Shown: positions 33,112 through 41,834 of the stretch, in pieces
How the letters are laid out: each line of letters starts with the position of its first letter
Position numbering within the stretch: the first letter of the stretch is position 1
DNA from: Levilactobacillus tujiorum
GTDB lineage: Bacteria; Bacillota; Bacilli; Lactobacillales; Lactobacillaceae
Length of the DNA: 64,000 nt
Direction: 5' to 3'
Assembly (NCBI RefSeq): GCF_012641185.1
Contig: NZ_JAAXLK010000009.1
Location: 45,456 to 109,455 of the forward strand
Position numbers and translations under genes: made by a program
The notes under the pieces: generated by a model
What the model saw: only the letters and a program-made list of their open reading frames with translations
What the model was told of the DNA's origin: nothing
The model's database searches: none

Positions 33112-35688
33112 ATGACAACCAGTTACTTTAAAGCTATTTTGCGTGAAATTCGACGCTCCCAGGCACGCTTCCTGTCGATCATGTTGATCATTTTTCTCGG
33201 GGTCGCCTTCTACACAGGTATCCGGGCGACGGGGCCCGACATGCTTCAAGCCGCTAAGGACTACTACGCTCAGCAAAAATTAGCAACGAATAGCATTCAG
33301 TCCACAGCAGGCCTGACGAACCAAGACCTCGCGATTCTTCACCGTCACCGTGACCAGCTCAGTTACCAGGCCACTAAATATCTCGATATCAATCAATTGA
33401 ACAACAATCAGACCGTTCGCGTAGCCGAATTGCCTACTCAGCAACGGCTTAATCGCCTCACGGTAGTCAACGGGCGTCTGCCCCATAAGGCCAATGAGAT
33501 TGTGCTCGATCAGCAAGCCCGAACACTCCAACCGCACCTCAAGTTAGGAGAAACCTACCGGGTCGCTACCACGGCTAAGGGCAATCGAGCCTTCAATCGA
33601 CGGACGTTCACCGTGGTGGGCTTTGTCAACTCCCCCCGTTACATCGAGCAACGTACTCGCGGCGTAACCAACGTGGGTAAGGGGACGCTCGATTACTTTG
33701 CGCTGGTTAGACCGGGAACACTCAAACAGTCCGTCTACAGCCGCATCGACGTTCAATTTCACAATTTAGCCAACGTCGCCCCTTACTCTACAAAATACCG
33801 ACGCCTCAATCGCAGCAATACGGCCCGACTCAAACGCTGGCTGCACCCACGCGCCGCCCAGCGTCAGCAGCAACTCCAACAGCAGGCTCGGTCTAAGCTC
33901 GCTCCCCGAGTCGCGCAACTGCAGCAACTCGCTCAACAGCTCCCCGCCGATTCACCTACCTTACGTAAGGCCCAAGCACAACTCAACGAGGCCAAACACA
34001 AAATTGCCGCAATTGCGCCGCCAACCTACCTGTACACTGGCCGGGCTGCTAATCCAGGGTACAGTGAGTATCACGAGAATACGCAACGGATCGTTGCCCT
34101 ATCCACCGTCTTCCCGCTCTTCTTCATCGCGATTGCTGCGCTCATCTGCCTCACCACCATGACACGGATGGTCACGGAGCTACGCATTCAAATGGGAACA
34201 CTGAAAGCCCTAGGTTACAGTAATGCCGCCATCGGTAGTGAATTTCTACTCTACGGCGGATTAGCTAGTCTGCTGGGCACCATCCTCGGTGTCGGCTTCG
34301 GCGTCAATTTCTTCCCGCGCTTCATCGCACAAGCCTACGGTAGCATGTACAATCTTCCACCCATCAACGTGCAATATATCGGGACGGATATTCTCATTGC
34401 GTTAGTCATCGCGTTAGCCTGCACCATGGGGAGCGCCGCCATCGTTTTGCGCGTCGACCTCGCTAGCAGTCCCGCTACTCTCATGCAGCCTAAAGCGCCC
34501 AAGGCCGGTAAAACTCTCTGGTTAGAACACTGGCACAGTCTCTGGCAACGTTTAAGTTTTAATCACAAGGTTACCTTACGGAATCTTTTCCGTTATAAAC
34601 AGCGCCTGCTGATGACCGTCCTCGGAATCGCTGGCTGCATGGCGATGATGATTACTGGCTTTGGCCTCAAAGACTCCATCGGCGATATCAGTCTCAAACA
34701 ATTCGATGCGCTTTGGCATTACGATGCAGTCGTCGTTCGAGATGGTCACCAGACCGGCGCACAACGGCACGCTCTACGGCAACAACCACTGTATCAAAAA
34801 GATCTGCTCCTTAACCAAACCCAGGTAACGGTCGAACGCAGTGGCGTGGCTAATCAGACCGCCACACTCAGTGTCCCGCAGCAGCCACAACGTCTTCACC
34901 ACTTCGTCGTGCTTCGAAATCGCCAGACCCACCAGTCTTACACGCTTAACCAGCGCGGAGCCGTCATTGACGAGAAATTAGCGAAGCTCTATCACGTTCA
35001 AGTCGGGGATCGCCTGCCCGTTAAGCTCGGCAACCATCCCACCAAATCCGTGCGAATCGCCGCCGTCTCAGAGAACTACGTCAATCACTTTATCTACCTG
35101 TCGCCACAGTATTATCGTCAAGCCTTCGGTCATGCCGCGGTCTACAATAGCAATCTCGTTCAGTTCAAGCGTCACGGCCAACGCGCGCAGGATCAATTTG
35201 CCAGCAACCTGCTCAAAACAGCGGGCATCCTGAACGTGACCTTGCTGAGTACTGAGAAGCAGACTAACTTCCAAATGCTGGATACCATGGACTTGGTGGT
35301 CATTATCTTCGTCATTGCCGCGGGCGCATTGGCTTTAGTGGTGCTCTACAATCTAACGAATATCAACGTCTCAGAACGGATTCGCGAGTTGTCCACGATC
35401 AAGGTGCTCGGCTTTTACGATGGTGAAGTGACCCTGTACATCTTCCGCGAAAACCTGATTCTCACCGCGATGGGGATCGTTTTGGGCTGCTTCATGGGCG
35501 ATTGGCTCCACAGCTATATTCTCAATACAGCGGAAACGGATAACCTGATGTTCTCGCCAGAGATCCACCCCATCAGCTACGTTTACTCGGCGTTACTGAC
35601 CTTAGCATTCAGCTTACTGGTCATGTGGCTGATGCACCGCAAGCTCAAGCGGATCAACATGTTGGACGCTTTGAAGTCCGTGGATTAG
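33112..35688 (+). CDS. ABC transporter permease with two FtsX domains
   Basis: An 858-residue permease. The first helix is at about 18-38 (RFLSIMLIIFLGVAFYTGIR), then an extracellular domain of about 280 residues rich in Gln, Arg and Leu, with a coiled-coil-like stretch near 245-300 (RQQQLQQQARSKLAPRVAQL). The first FtsX core is at about 330-460, a second unit begins near 490 (LFRYKQRLLMTVLGIAGCMA) with its own extracellular part, and the last FtsX core is at about 730-855. This two-core form is common in Gram-positive exporters. Substrates are unknown; peptide antibiotics or lipids are typical. GGTAGGTG precedes the ATG at 33112; an ATG five codons upstream is less favourable. Confidence 0.92.
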   Translation: MTTSYFKAILREIRRSQARFLSIMLIIFLGVAFYTGIRATGPDMLQAAKDYYAQQKLATNSIQSTAGLTNQDLAILHRHRDQLSYQATKYLDINQLNNNQTVRVAELPTQQRLNRLTVVNGRLPHKANEIVLDQQARTLQPHLKLGETYRVATTAKGNRAFNRRTFTVVGFVNSPRYIEQRTRGVTNVGKGTLDYFALVRPGTLKQSVYSRIDVQFHNLANVAPYSTKYRRLNRSNTARLKRWLHPRAAQRQQQLQQQARSKLAPRVAQLQQLAQQLPADSPTLRKAQAQLNEAKHKIAAIAPPTYLYTGRAANPGYSEYHENTQRIVALSTVFPLFFIAIAALICLTTMTRMVTELRIQMGTLKALGYSNAAIGSEFLLYGGLASLLGTILGVGFGVNFFPRFIAQAYGSMYNLPPINVQYIGTDILIALVIALACTMGSAAIVLRVDLASSPATLMQPKAPKAGKTLWLEHWHSLWQRLSFNHKVTLRNLFRYKQRLLMTVLGIAGCMAMMITGFGLKDSIGDISLKQFDALWHYDAVVVRDGHQTGAQRHALRQQPLYQKDLLLNQTQVTVERSGVANQTATLSVPQQPQRLHHFVVLRNRQTHQSYTLNQRGAVIDEKLAKLYHVQVGDRLPVKLGNHPTKSVRIAAVSENYVNHFIYLSPQYYRQAFGHAAVYNSNLVQFKRHGQRAQDQFASNLLKTAGILNVTLLSTEKQTNFQMLDTMDLVVIIFVIAAGALALVVLYNLTNINVSERIRELSTIKVLGFYDGEVTLYIFRENLILTAMGIVLGCFMGDWLHSYILNTAETDNLMFSPEIHPISYVYSALLTLAFSLLVMWLMHRKLKRINMLDALKSVD

Positions 35689-35703
35689 TGGAGCGGAAAC
35701 TGG

Positions 35704-35879
35704 CCGCCTTACCGTTCGCCAAATTTGAGCTGGAACGCTGTGGGCAGGACGGCTCGAGCCATAGAGCGGTCTCGAACCTCGCTTTGAGCCGAAAAATCAC
35801 GTCTCAAAGACGCCATTTACCAAGAGAAACGCTTGGTAAATCCCACGGCTGAGCTCAAATTTGACTCACTAACGGCTAC
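35704..35879 (+). repeat. Dispersed foldback repeat, copy B (complete)
   Basis: Runs from GCCGCCTTACCGTTCGCCAA to ACTCACTAACGGCTA. The ends CAAATTTGAGCT and AGCTCAAATTTG are inverted copies. Inside are CGGCTCGAGCC, GGTCTCGAACCTCGCTTTGA and the hairpin ACCAAG-AGAAACG-CTTGGT. The rest of the gap to 36039 shows no gene. Confidence 0.85.
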
Positions 35880-36039
35880 AGAAGAGTTGCCACTCCACGA
35901 CTGAATAGACACTGTTATTGTTAATCCAGGTGTTTAAGGGTAGCTTGGCGTTCAAAGACTACCTTTAGCTAGAACTACCAATACGACTAATTTAGCCGTG
36001 CAGGTGGCATCGCGAAGCCACCGTACCTAACGACAACAT

Positions 36040-36087
36040 AAAGGAGCCGCTGCAATCATCCAATTGGATGGCCGCAGCGGCTCCTTT
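36040..36087. terminator. Terminator beside the GPH transporter remnant
   Basis: AAAGGAGCCGCTGC pairs with GCAGCGGCTCCTTT across a 20-nt loop that is itself partly self-complementary. Confidence 0.8.
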
Positions 36088-36116
36088 GAACGTAGATTCA
36101 ATTTTTCAGTGTCAGT

Positions 36117-36440
36117 TTACTTAGCTTCTTCCTCTTCTTCAGCGTTTTCAGAGTGAATTTCAGCTAATTTGGCAGCGTTGGCGTTCACGCGCTTCTTACT
36201 CAATGGGTAGAAGAACAGTAAGACCAAGCCGGCCAATAACAGACAGAAGGTTGGCACACCAGTTGCCAAGGTGTAAATGTGGTTGATAACCGTGGAGGTC
36301 TGTTCAGCACCACCACCAGTGGAAGACTTGTAACCGATGAAGGTCAACATGAACCCACCGAAACCACCGGCGATCGCTTGGGCAATCTTACGGGTAAACG
36401 TCCACATCATCCAGTTTCTGAACGAGGCTAAAGAGTTAGT
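36117..36440 (-). pseudogene. C-terminal fragment of a GPH-family sugar transporter
   Basis: The 107-codon open stretch corresponds to the last quarter of a glycoside/hexuronide symporter: SFRNWMMWTFTRKIAQAIAG, GGFMLTFIGYKSSTGG, then IYTLATGVPTFCLLLAGLVL, LFFYPLSKKRVNANAAKLAE and an acidic tail. A stop codon precedes it at 36441-36443 and the dacA stop lies 5 bp further, so the first nine or ten helices are missing. It is a relic of a lost sugar gene, cut off beside dacA. The terminator beyond it is intact, which suggests a rather recent loss. Confidence 0.85.
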
Positions 36441-36447
36441 TTAGCCT

Positions 36448-37713
36448 TTAAAACAAACTTTTAACGGGTTGACGCAACGCCACTAACAAGCGATCCACGT
36501 TGTGCTTGGCCGCGAAAACGACCCGATCCGCAAACAGCGTCGTCGTCCGTTGAGCTCGGTACATCACTTGTTGGCGCGCGCCCGTCTGCGTATCGGTGAC
36601 GACTGCTTCGGCCACTGGATCACCGGCGTCCACCATCCCCGTACTCAATTGCGTGGGCGTAAGCTTGGTGCTGACCTTAGTCGTCAGGTTAGCCGCCTGT
36701 TCCTGATACCAGACCCCGGCCTGCGAGGTAACTGGCGTGGCTGCCACCGTAGTAGCTAGACCATTTGCTAACGAGATCCGTTGCTCCGTCAGCGGGGTGG
36801 TTTCCAACCGATATTTCTGCTTTAACTCCTTAATCAGCTTATTCATCGCTGAAAAAGTGGTGTCGCCACCCACGATCGTCGCTACCATCCGTTGACCATC
36901 CACCGTGTAGGTCGCCGTAAAACACAGCTTGGCATTCTCGGTATACCCCGTCTTGAGGCCGTCAATGCCGCTTTCTTTCTTATACTGCGGCTTCCCCGGT
37001 AGACAACTATTTTCATTAAAGATTTTAGTGCCGTTGATGCTGGCTTCCGTCTTGCTGGCAATGTCTGTAATCTGTGGATCAGCCTTCAGCAGTTGCTGGG
37101 CAACCTTGGTGATTGCCTTAGCTGAGACCAGGTTCTGTTCATCTTTTCCCGTATCCGGCAACACGAGATTGTAGTCCTTCAGATCGGAATTATCGAGCCC
37201 CGAAGAACTGATGAAATGAGCTTCCAAGCCCCACTCCTCACTCTGCTGGTTCATCAACGCGATGAATTTAGCATTACTGCCAGCAACAATCTCGCCTAAT
37301 TCAGTCGCCGCACTATTAGATGAGGCGACCATCGCTGCGGTCACGAGTTGCCGCACCGTAAATTTCTCGCCTGCTTTCATTCGTAAGGACGAGTACGCAT
37401 AACTATGACTTAATTTAATCAAATTCTGTGGCATGGTCACTTCATCATCCCAACTAATCTTACCTTCATTGATGGCGTTGACGGTTAAATAAACCGTTAA
37501 TAGTTTGGATAGTGATGCAATTGGATATCGTTTGTCAGCATTTTGCTGATAAAGTACCTGACCGCTATTAGCGTCCATCACGTAAGCCGCGCGGGCTGGT
37601 ACCTTACTGACGGTCTTAGTCGCCGCCTGGGCTGTCCCCGGTGCAAGGATGGCCGCAATGATCCCGACCATAGCAATGGTGCGTAGCCAATGTTTTAAAA
37701 GAACCACGAGCAC
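36448..37713 (-). CDS. dacA: D-alanyl-D-alanine carboxypeptidase (PBP5 type)
   Basis: A 421-residue secreted penicillin-binding protein. The signal peptide ends at GTAQA-ATK. The S11 peptidase motifs are PIASLSKLLTVYL (SxxK), VASSNSAATELGE (SxN) and GLKTGYTENAKLC (KTG). It trims the terminal D-Ala of peptidoglycan pentapeptides outside the membrane. The C-terminal PBP5 domain runs from about residue 300 and ends with a short amphipathic membrane-binding stretch, DRLLVALRQPVKSLF. AAGGGAG lies 5 nt before a GTG at 37713, which I prefer to the ATG five codons earlier that overlaps that site. It is transcribed alone towards the transporter remnant. Confidence 0.93.
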   Translation of the reverse strand: MLVVLLKHWLRTIAMVGIIAAILAPGTAQAATKTVSKVPARAAYVMDANSGQVLYQQNADKRYPIASLSKLLTVYLTVNAINEGKISWDDEVTMPQNLIKLSHSYAYSSLRMKAGEKFTVRQLVTAAMVASSNSAATELGEIVAGSNAKFIALMNQQSEEWGLEAHFISSSGLDNSDLKDYNLVLPDTGKDEQNLVSAKAITKVAQQLLKADPQITDIASKTEASINGTKIFNENSCLPGKPQYKKESGIDGLKTGYTENAKLCFTATYTVDGQRMVATIVGGDTTFSAMNKLIKELKQKYRLETTPLTEQRISLANGLATTVAATPVTSQAGVWYQEQAANLTTKVSTKLTPTQLSTGMVDAGDPVAEAVVTDTQTGARQQVMYRAQRTTTLFADRVVFAAKHNVDRLLVALRQPVKSLF

Positions 37714-37860
37714 ACAAGCTCCCTTCATTACTAATTATCTTTCAATTATACAAAGTGTACCAGCCAAAACTATGGTTCGGGTGAATCTTGCGTAAATTTT
37801 AATTTCTTATTATTGAATTTGTAACCGGACTGTCTTTTAAACGCGTAGGATAACTTTTTC

Positions 37861-37918
37861 TTGACAGCTTACGATTACAGATGTAAACTCTATTCATCAA
37901 TTAAATTACAGTTGTAAA
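37861..37918 (+). promoter_or_regulatory. copYB promoter with two CopY boxes
   Basis: TTGACA at 37861-37866 and TAAACT at 37884-37889 are 17 bp apart. Two TACANNTGTA boxes are present: TACAGATGTA (37876-37885), which overlaps the -10 box by 2 nt, and TACAGTTGTA (37907-37916), just downstream. The pair is the classical CopY operator arrangement. Confidence 0.9.
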
Positions 37919-37937
37919 CGAAAAGGAGTGACGCAAC

Positions 37938-38378
37938 ATGCCAACTACTGATATCACCGAAACCATTACCAACGCCGAGTGGTGTGTCATGCGGGTTGTC
38001 TGGACCCTGGAAAAAGCCGACAGTCATACGATTATTGACGTCGTCGGTCAACAACATGATTGGAAGGCGGCCACCATTAAGACCTTGATTGGCCGCCTCG
38101 TTAAGAAAGGTGCCCTAGCCACCACTAAGAGTGGCCGCCAATTTATCTATACACCGCTCATTGCCGAGCAGACGGCCATGGATAACGCTCTGACCGATCA
38201 GCTCGACCAGATGTGTGCGATGTGTCGGGGCCAAGCTTTCGTCCACGCCCTCGACCAAACCGAGCTCAGTCAAGCTGACATCCAAGAATTAATTGATCAT
38301 TTACAAGCAAAATTACCCACAGCACCAGCCACAGTCGCCTGTGACTGCCTGCCTGAGGGTTACGAAGGGAGTTGCTAA
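37938..38378 (+). CDS. copY: Copper-responsive repressor CopY (BlaI/MecI family)
   Basis: A 146-residue winged-helix repressor. ITNAEWCVMRVVWTLEKADS and WKAATIKTLIGRLVKKGALA form the DNA-binding part. The C-terminal metal site is CAMCRG in the middle and CDCLPEGYEGSC at the end, which resembles the CxCx4-5CxC copper/zinc site, with three Cys in the last twelve residues. Under low copper the zinc form binds the two boxes upstream; copper displaces zinc and releases it. AAAAGGAGTGACGCAAC precedes the ATG. The stop codon is 2 nt before the start of copB. Confidence 0.95.
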   Translation: MPTTDITETITNAEWCVMRVVWTLEKADSHTIIDVVGQQHDWKAATIKTLIGRLVKKGALATTKSGRQFIYTPLIAEQTAMDNALTDQLDQMCAMCRGQAFVHALDQTELSQADIQELIDHLQAKLPTAPATVACDCLPEGYEGSC

Positions 38379-38380
38379 TT

Positions 38381-40519
38381 ATGAAAGAATCTGAACGCCA
38401 CTTAGGCATGACTCACATGAACATGCAACACGATATGAAAGGAATGGATCACAGTCAAATGTCCCACGATGAAATGAATATGAGTCATATGGACCACCAC
38501 GACATGAGCCATATGGATATGAATGATATGGACATGGATATGGGGGACGGCCACATGATGCATATGGGCAACCTGAAACGTAAATTCTGGGTGTCCTTAA
38601 TTCTCACGATTCCCGTTATTCTGATGTCACCAATGATGGGAATGACGTTGCCTTTCCAACTCGTCTTCCCTGGGAGCGACTGGATTGTCGCCATTCTAGG
38701 AACGATTCTCTTCATCTACGGCGGTGCCCCATTCTTCAGCGGTGCCAAAGCTGAAATTCAAATGAAGCAACCAGCCATGATGACGCTGATTAGCATGGGG
38801 GTGGGCGTGGCCTACATTTACAGTATTTACGCCGTTATCGCCAACAATTTATTCCACGTCACCCCCACCGTCAATAATTTCTTCTGGGAATTGTCGACGC
38901 TGATTGTTATCATGCTGTTGGGGCACTGGATTGAAATGAATACCGTCATGAATGCCGGTTCTGCCGTGGATGCGTTGGGTCAATTACTGCCTCAAGAAGC
39001 CCACGTCGTCGACGACCAAGGTCAAGTCACGGACGTTAAATTGAGCGACCTACAAGTTGGCCAGACCGTATCCATCCGCGCTGGAGAACAGATTCCTGCC
39101 GATGCAACGATTGTTAGCGGGAGTTCCGACATTAACGAATCGCTGGTGACTGGTGAATCCAAGGCAGTTCGTAAGTCCGCTGGTGACGCTGTGATCGGTG
39201 GATCTGTCAATGGAACCGGCACCTTTACCGCTAAAGTAACGGGGACCGGTGATTCTGGTTATTTAGCCCAAGTCATGGCCCTCATCAAGGATGCCAAGAA
39301 CGCTAAATCCAAGTCAGAAAACTTGGCTGATCGCGTGGCCGGCTGGCTGTTCTATGCCGCCCTCTTCACTGGTATTCTAGCCTTCATCGTCTGGTTAACC
39401 GTGGCTAATTTAGCTGTCGCATTGCCAGTTGCCGTCGCCGTCTTCGTCATTGCCTGCCCGCACGCTTTAGGCTTGGCAGTCCCATTAGTTGTCTCCCGGA
39501 GTACGGCTTTGGCTGCTCAAAATGGCCTGTTAATCCGTAACCGTACGGCCATGGAACAGGTCAACCAATTGAAGTACGCCCTCATGGACAAGACGGGGAC
39601 GTTGACCATGGGTGAATTTAAAGTTAACCACTTGGTCAGCTTAGACGCCACTCATACTGAAGCTGACGTGCTCGGCTTGATGGCTAGCTTAGAGAATGGT
39701 TCGAGTCACCCACTGGCAACGGGTATTCTCACGGCTGCTAAGGCCCAACAGTTATCGTTAACGCCAGCAGAAGATACTCACCAAGAGACTGGTCTGGGAC
39801 AATTTGGAACCATCGCCGGTACAACCTATGGCGTCGTTTCCGTTAATTATCTCGACCAACATCAGTTAGCTTACGATCACGATCAATTCACGCGCCTGGC
39901 TGGTGAAGGGAACTCTATCAGTTACCTCGTCGCTGACGATCAGGTGCTGGGTCTTGTTGCTCAGGGTGATCAGATTAAGCCAGCCGCGGCCAAATTAGTC
40001 GCTTCCTTGAAGAAGCAAGGCATCACGCCAGTTATGTTGACGGGTGATAACCAAGAAACTGCCGCTAAGGTTGCCGCAGCGGTCGGAATTGACGACGTTC
40101 AAGCACGCTTACTACCTGAAGACAAGGAACGTTTGGTCCAACAATACCAAAAGACGGGCAAGGTCCTCTTCATTGGGGATGGGGTCAACGATGCCCCTAG
40201 CTTGGCCCGGGCCGACATTGGGATGGCCATTGGTTCTGGTACGGATGTTGCGATCGAATCGGCCGACATCATCCTGGTTTCTAGCGATCCTGCCGATGTC
40301 ATTCAGTTCTTAGACTTGGCTCGAGCAACCCACCGTAAGATGACCGAAAACCTCTGGTGGGGAGCTGGCTACAACTTAATCGCGATTCCTTTAGCCGCTG
40401 GGGTTCTCGCACCAATTGGCTTCATGCTCGATCCCATGGTAGGAGCGATCGTCATGTCCCTCAGTACGGTGATTGTGGCGATTAACGCGATGACGCTTAA
40501 AATTAAGAACGTTGCCTAA
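38381..40519 (+). CDS. copB: Copper-exporting P-type ATPase CopB (CPH type)
   Basis: A 712-residue P1B-ATPase. The first 65 residues are almost entirely Met, His and Asp (for example MSHMDHHDMSHMDMNDMDMD), a copper-binding tail. Eight helices follow with the CPH motif VIACPHALGLAVPLVV near residue 360 (CopB type, in place of CPC), the phosphorylation site MDKTGTLTMGE near 404, SSHPLA, and GDGVNDAPSLARADIG near 600. CPH with a His/Met tail and no HMA domain identifies the Cu-export group of Enterococcus hirae CopB. It acts in the membrane, driven by ATP. AGGGAG lies 9 nt before the ATG at 38381. It forms an operon with copY. Confidence 0.95.
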   Translation: MKESERHLGMTHMNMQHDMKGMDHSQMSHDEMNMSHMDHHDMSHMDMNDMDMDMGDGHMMHMGNLKRKFWVSLILTIPVILMSPMMGMTLPFQLVFPGSDWIVAILGTILFIYGGAPFFSGAKAEIQMKQPAMMTLISMGVGVAYIYSIYAVIANNLFHVTPTVNNFFWELSTLIVIMLLGHWIEMNTVMNAGSAVDALGQLLPQEAHVVDDQGQVTDVKLSDLQVGQTVSIRAGEQIPADATIVSGSSDINESLVTGESKAVRKSAGDAVIGGSVNGTGTFTAKVTGTGDSGYLAQVMALIKDAKNAKSKSENLADRVAGWLFYAALFTGILAFIVWLTVANLAVALPVAVAVFVIACPHALGLAVPLVVSRSTALAAQNGLLIRNRTAMEQVNQLKYALMDKTGTLTMGEFKVNHLVSLDATHTEADVLGLMASLENGSSHPLATGILTAAKAQQLSLTPAEDTHQETGLGQFGTIAGTTYGVVSVNYLDQHQLAYDHDQFTRLAGEGNSISYLVADDQVLGLVAQGDQIKPAAAKLVASLKKQGITPVMLTGDNQETAAKVAAAVGIDDVQARLLPEDKERLVQQYQKTGKVLFIGDGVNDAPSLARADIGMAIGSGTDVAIESADIILVSSDPADVIQFLDLARATHRKMTENLWWGAGYNLIAIPLAAGVLAPIGFMLDPMVGAIVMSLSTVIVAINAMTLKIKNVA

Positions 40520-40727
40520 TTCGCTGATCCTTCCCCTTTAGAGCTAAGGAGTGGAAGGTAAAATGCCTACCCAGTTACCAATATTGGTACTCGTACCATT
40601 AACTTAGACTAAACTGATCGCACTCCGGCTCTGGTTGTGTTCTACCATGACAGTAGTTGAGAAAATGTGACTACTTAGCATTTTCCATGCGATTGAGCAC
40701 AACTGTGTCTAGTCCTAAACACCACTG

Positions 40728-40870
40728 TAGCCGTGAGTGAGCCAAATTTGAGCTCAGCCGTGGGATTTGCCAAGTGACTTTCTTGGTAAATGGCGCCTCT
40801 GAGACGTATTTTTCGGCTCGAACCGTCCTTCCCACAGCGATCCAGCTCAAAGTTGGCGAACGACAAGGCG
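40728..40870 (-). repeat. Dispersed foldback repeat, copy C (internal deletion, reverse)
   Basis: Reverse orientation: TAGCCGTGAGTGAGCCAAAT at the left, AGGCGG-type end at the right. The middle lacks about 35 bp that other copies have around AAGCGAGGTTCGAGACCGC. The hairpin reads ACCAAG-AAAGTCA-CTTGGC. The rest of 40520-40896 contains no supported gene. Confidence 0.8.
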
Positions 40871-40896
40871 GAAAGACCACCACAACTTAAGAATGT

Positions 40897-40936
40897 AAAA
40901 GTACCACGCCAATGAGTAATCGGCGTGGTACTTTTT
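40897..40936. terminator. Bidirectional terminator before the fusB-like gene end
   Basis: AAAAGTACCACGCC pairs with GGCGTGGTACTTTTT around AATGAGTAATC. Confidence 0.9.
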
Positions 40937-40941
40937 GTATT

Positions 40942-41589
40942 CTAACGTTTAGCATGGACGGTCTCGATAAAATCAGCGAGTGGTTGCGGGTCCGTCAGTT
41001 GACGGTTACACTGCGCACTGTCGCGGCAGATGTAATTTCCATTACGGGTAAACGTCCCCAGCCCGGACCGCTTGGTCGTCGACACGAACAGTGAGACGTT
41101 GCCAATCGTTTGGCAAATTGCACAAACGCCCTTGACCGTCTTCGGCCCCATGTCGCCCTGAATGCCAATCAACCGATCATGATACGGTGCGACCAGATAT
41201 TTTTTCTGGTTACCGCCATCATTCCAACCCAGGTAGGTTAATTCGTGTAAATCCAAATCCGCCCACTCAGGTTGCTTCAACTTCTTCACTTTACGAAACA
41301 GCTTGCTGAGTTGCTTTTGACTCAAGCTAGGAAACGGCACGACTAACGGCTCGAGGGTTGGCAAGAGCTTGGCCGCAGCCTCACGGGTGAGCCGATCAGG
41401 TTGTAACCGTAACAAGAATTCCTCAACAATTGGATTGTCTGCTGGTAAATAAGCAGAAATCCTTTCAATCGTGGTATCGCGCACCACGCGACGCATGCGT
41501 TTATCGTTCACAGACAGATAAGCACTGACTAAAGCATTGACCTGTTGCGTGATGTCACTATATTCGTAAGCGGTGATTGTTGGTTCCAT
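40942..41589 (-). CDS. FusB/FusC-type elongation factor G-binding protein
   Basis: A 215-residue cytosolic protein of the FusB family. The N-terminal helical domain (1-80) has TQQVNALVSAYLSVNDKRMR and the C-terminal domain (130-210) is a treble-clef zinc finger with GVCAICQTIGNVSLF and YICRDSAQCNRQL, so four Cys form CxxC...CxxxxxC. In staphylococci such proteins bind EF-G and release it from the ribosome, giving fusidic acid resistance; homologues in other Firmicutes probably help EF-G turnover. GAAAGGAAG is the ribosome-binding site. Upstream is a 13-codon leader and two overlapping hairpins. Whether this copy confers resistance is not visible from sequence. Confidence 0.9.
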   Translation of the reverse strand: MEPTITAYEYSDITQQVNALVSAYLSVNDKRMRRVVRDTTIERISAYLPADNPIVEEFLLRLQPDRLTREAAAKLLPTLEPLVVPFPSLSQKQLSKLFRKVKKLKQPEWADLDLHELTYLGWNDGGNQKKYLVAPYHDRLIGIQGDMGPKTVKGVCAICQTIGNVSLFVSTTKRSGLGTFTRNGNYICRDSAQCNRQLTDPQPLADFIETVHAKR

Positions 41590-41601
41590 AAATTGTTTCT
41601 T

Positions 41602-41653
41602 CCTTTCAGATTTAAACCAGACACTTCTCTGAAAGGGTTTTGCAGAAAAGTGT
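41602..41653 (-). promoter_or_regulatory. Two mutually exclusive hairpins before the fusB-like gene
   Basis: Hairpin 1 (41621-41653): ACACTTTTCTG pairs with CAGAGAAGTGT, 11 pairs with one G-U. Hairpin 2 (41602-41636): CCTTTCAGA pairs with TCTGAAAGG, 9 perfect pairs, and hides the GAAAGG core of the ribosome-binding site. Segment 41628-41636 is needed for both stems' shared strand, so only one can form at a time. Confidence 0.75.
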
Positions 41654-41655
41654 CG

Positions 41656-41697
41656 CTAACAGCCAACACTCTTCTGTACAAATAACGACGCCATCAT
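41656..41697 (-). CDS. Leader peptide of the fusB-like gene (13 residues)
   Basis: An AAGGAG at 41708-41713 stands 10 nt before ATG ATG at 41697. The frame reads MMASLFVQKSVGC and stops with TAG 2 nt before hairpin 1. Its position after a promoter and before the paired hairpins matches leader peptides of attenuation systems. The peptide itself is not similar to any leader I know. Confidence 0.6.
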   Translation of the reverse strand: MMASLFVQKSVGC

Positions 41698-41713
41698 CGT
41701 CAATCATCTCCTT

Positions 41714-41738
41714 GCATCCAGTCAAATGGCTGGATTGC
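41714..41738 (-). promoter_or_regulatory. 5'-terminal hairpin of the fusB-like mRNA
   Basis: GCAATCCAG pairs with CTGGATGC (one bulged base) right at the expected 5' end of the transcript, just before the leader's AAGGAG. It may protect the mRNA or influence leader translation. Confidence 0.55.
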
Positions 41739-41743
41739 ATACC

Positions 41744-41772
41744 AGTATAGCGAAACAATTTACGGAGCGCAA
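41744..41772 (-). promoter_or_regulatory. Promoter of the fusB-like gene
   Basis: Minus-strand TTGCGC (41767-41772) and TATACT (41744-41749) are separated by 17 bp. Transcription should begin near 41738, giving a leader of about 150 nt. Confidence 0.7.
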
Positions 41773-41834
41773 GCTAAAAATGATCAATCATTAAACCATG
41801 CCGCTTTATCGCTGGCAACTAGTCAAGCGTTCAC

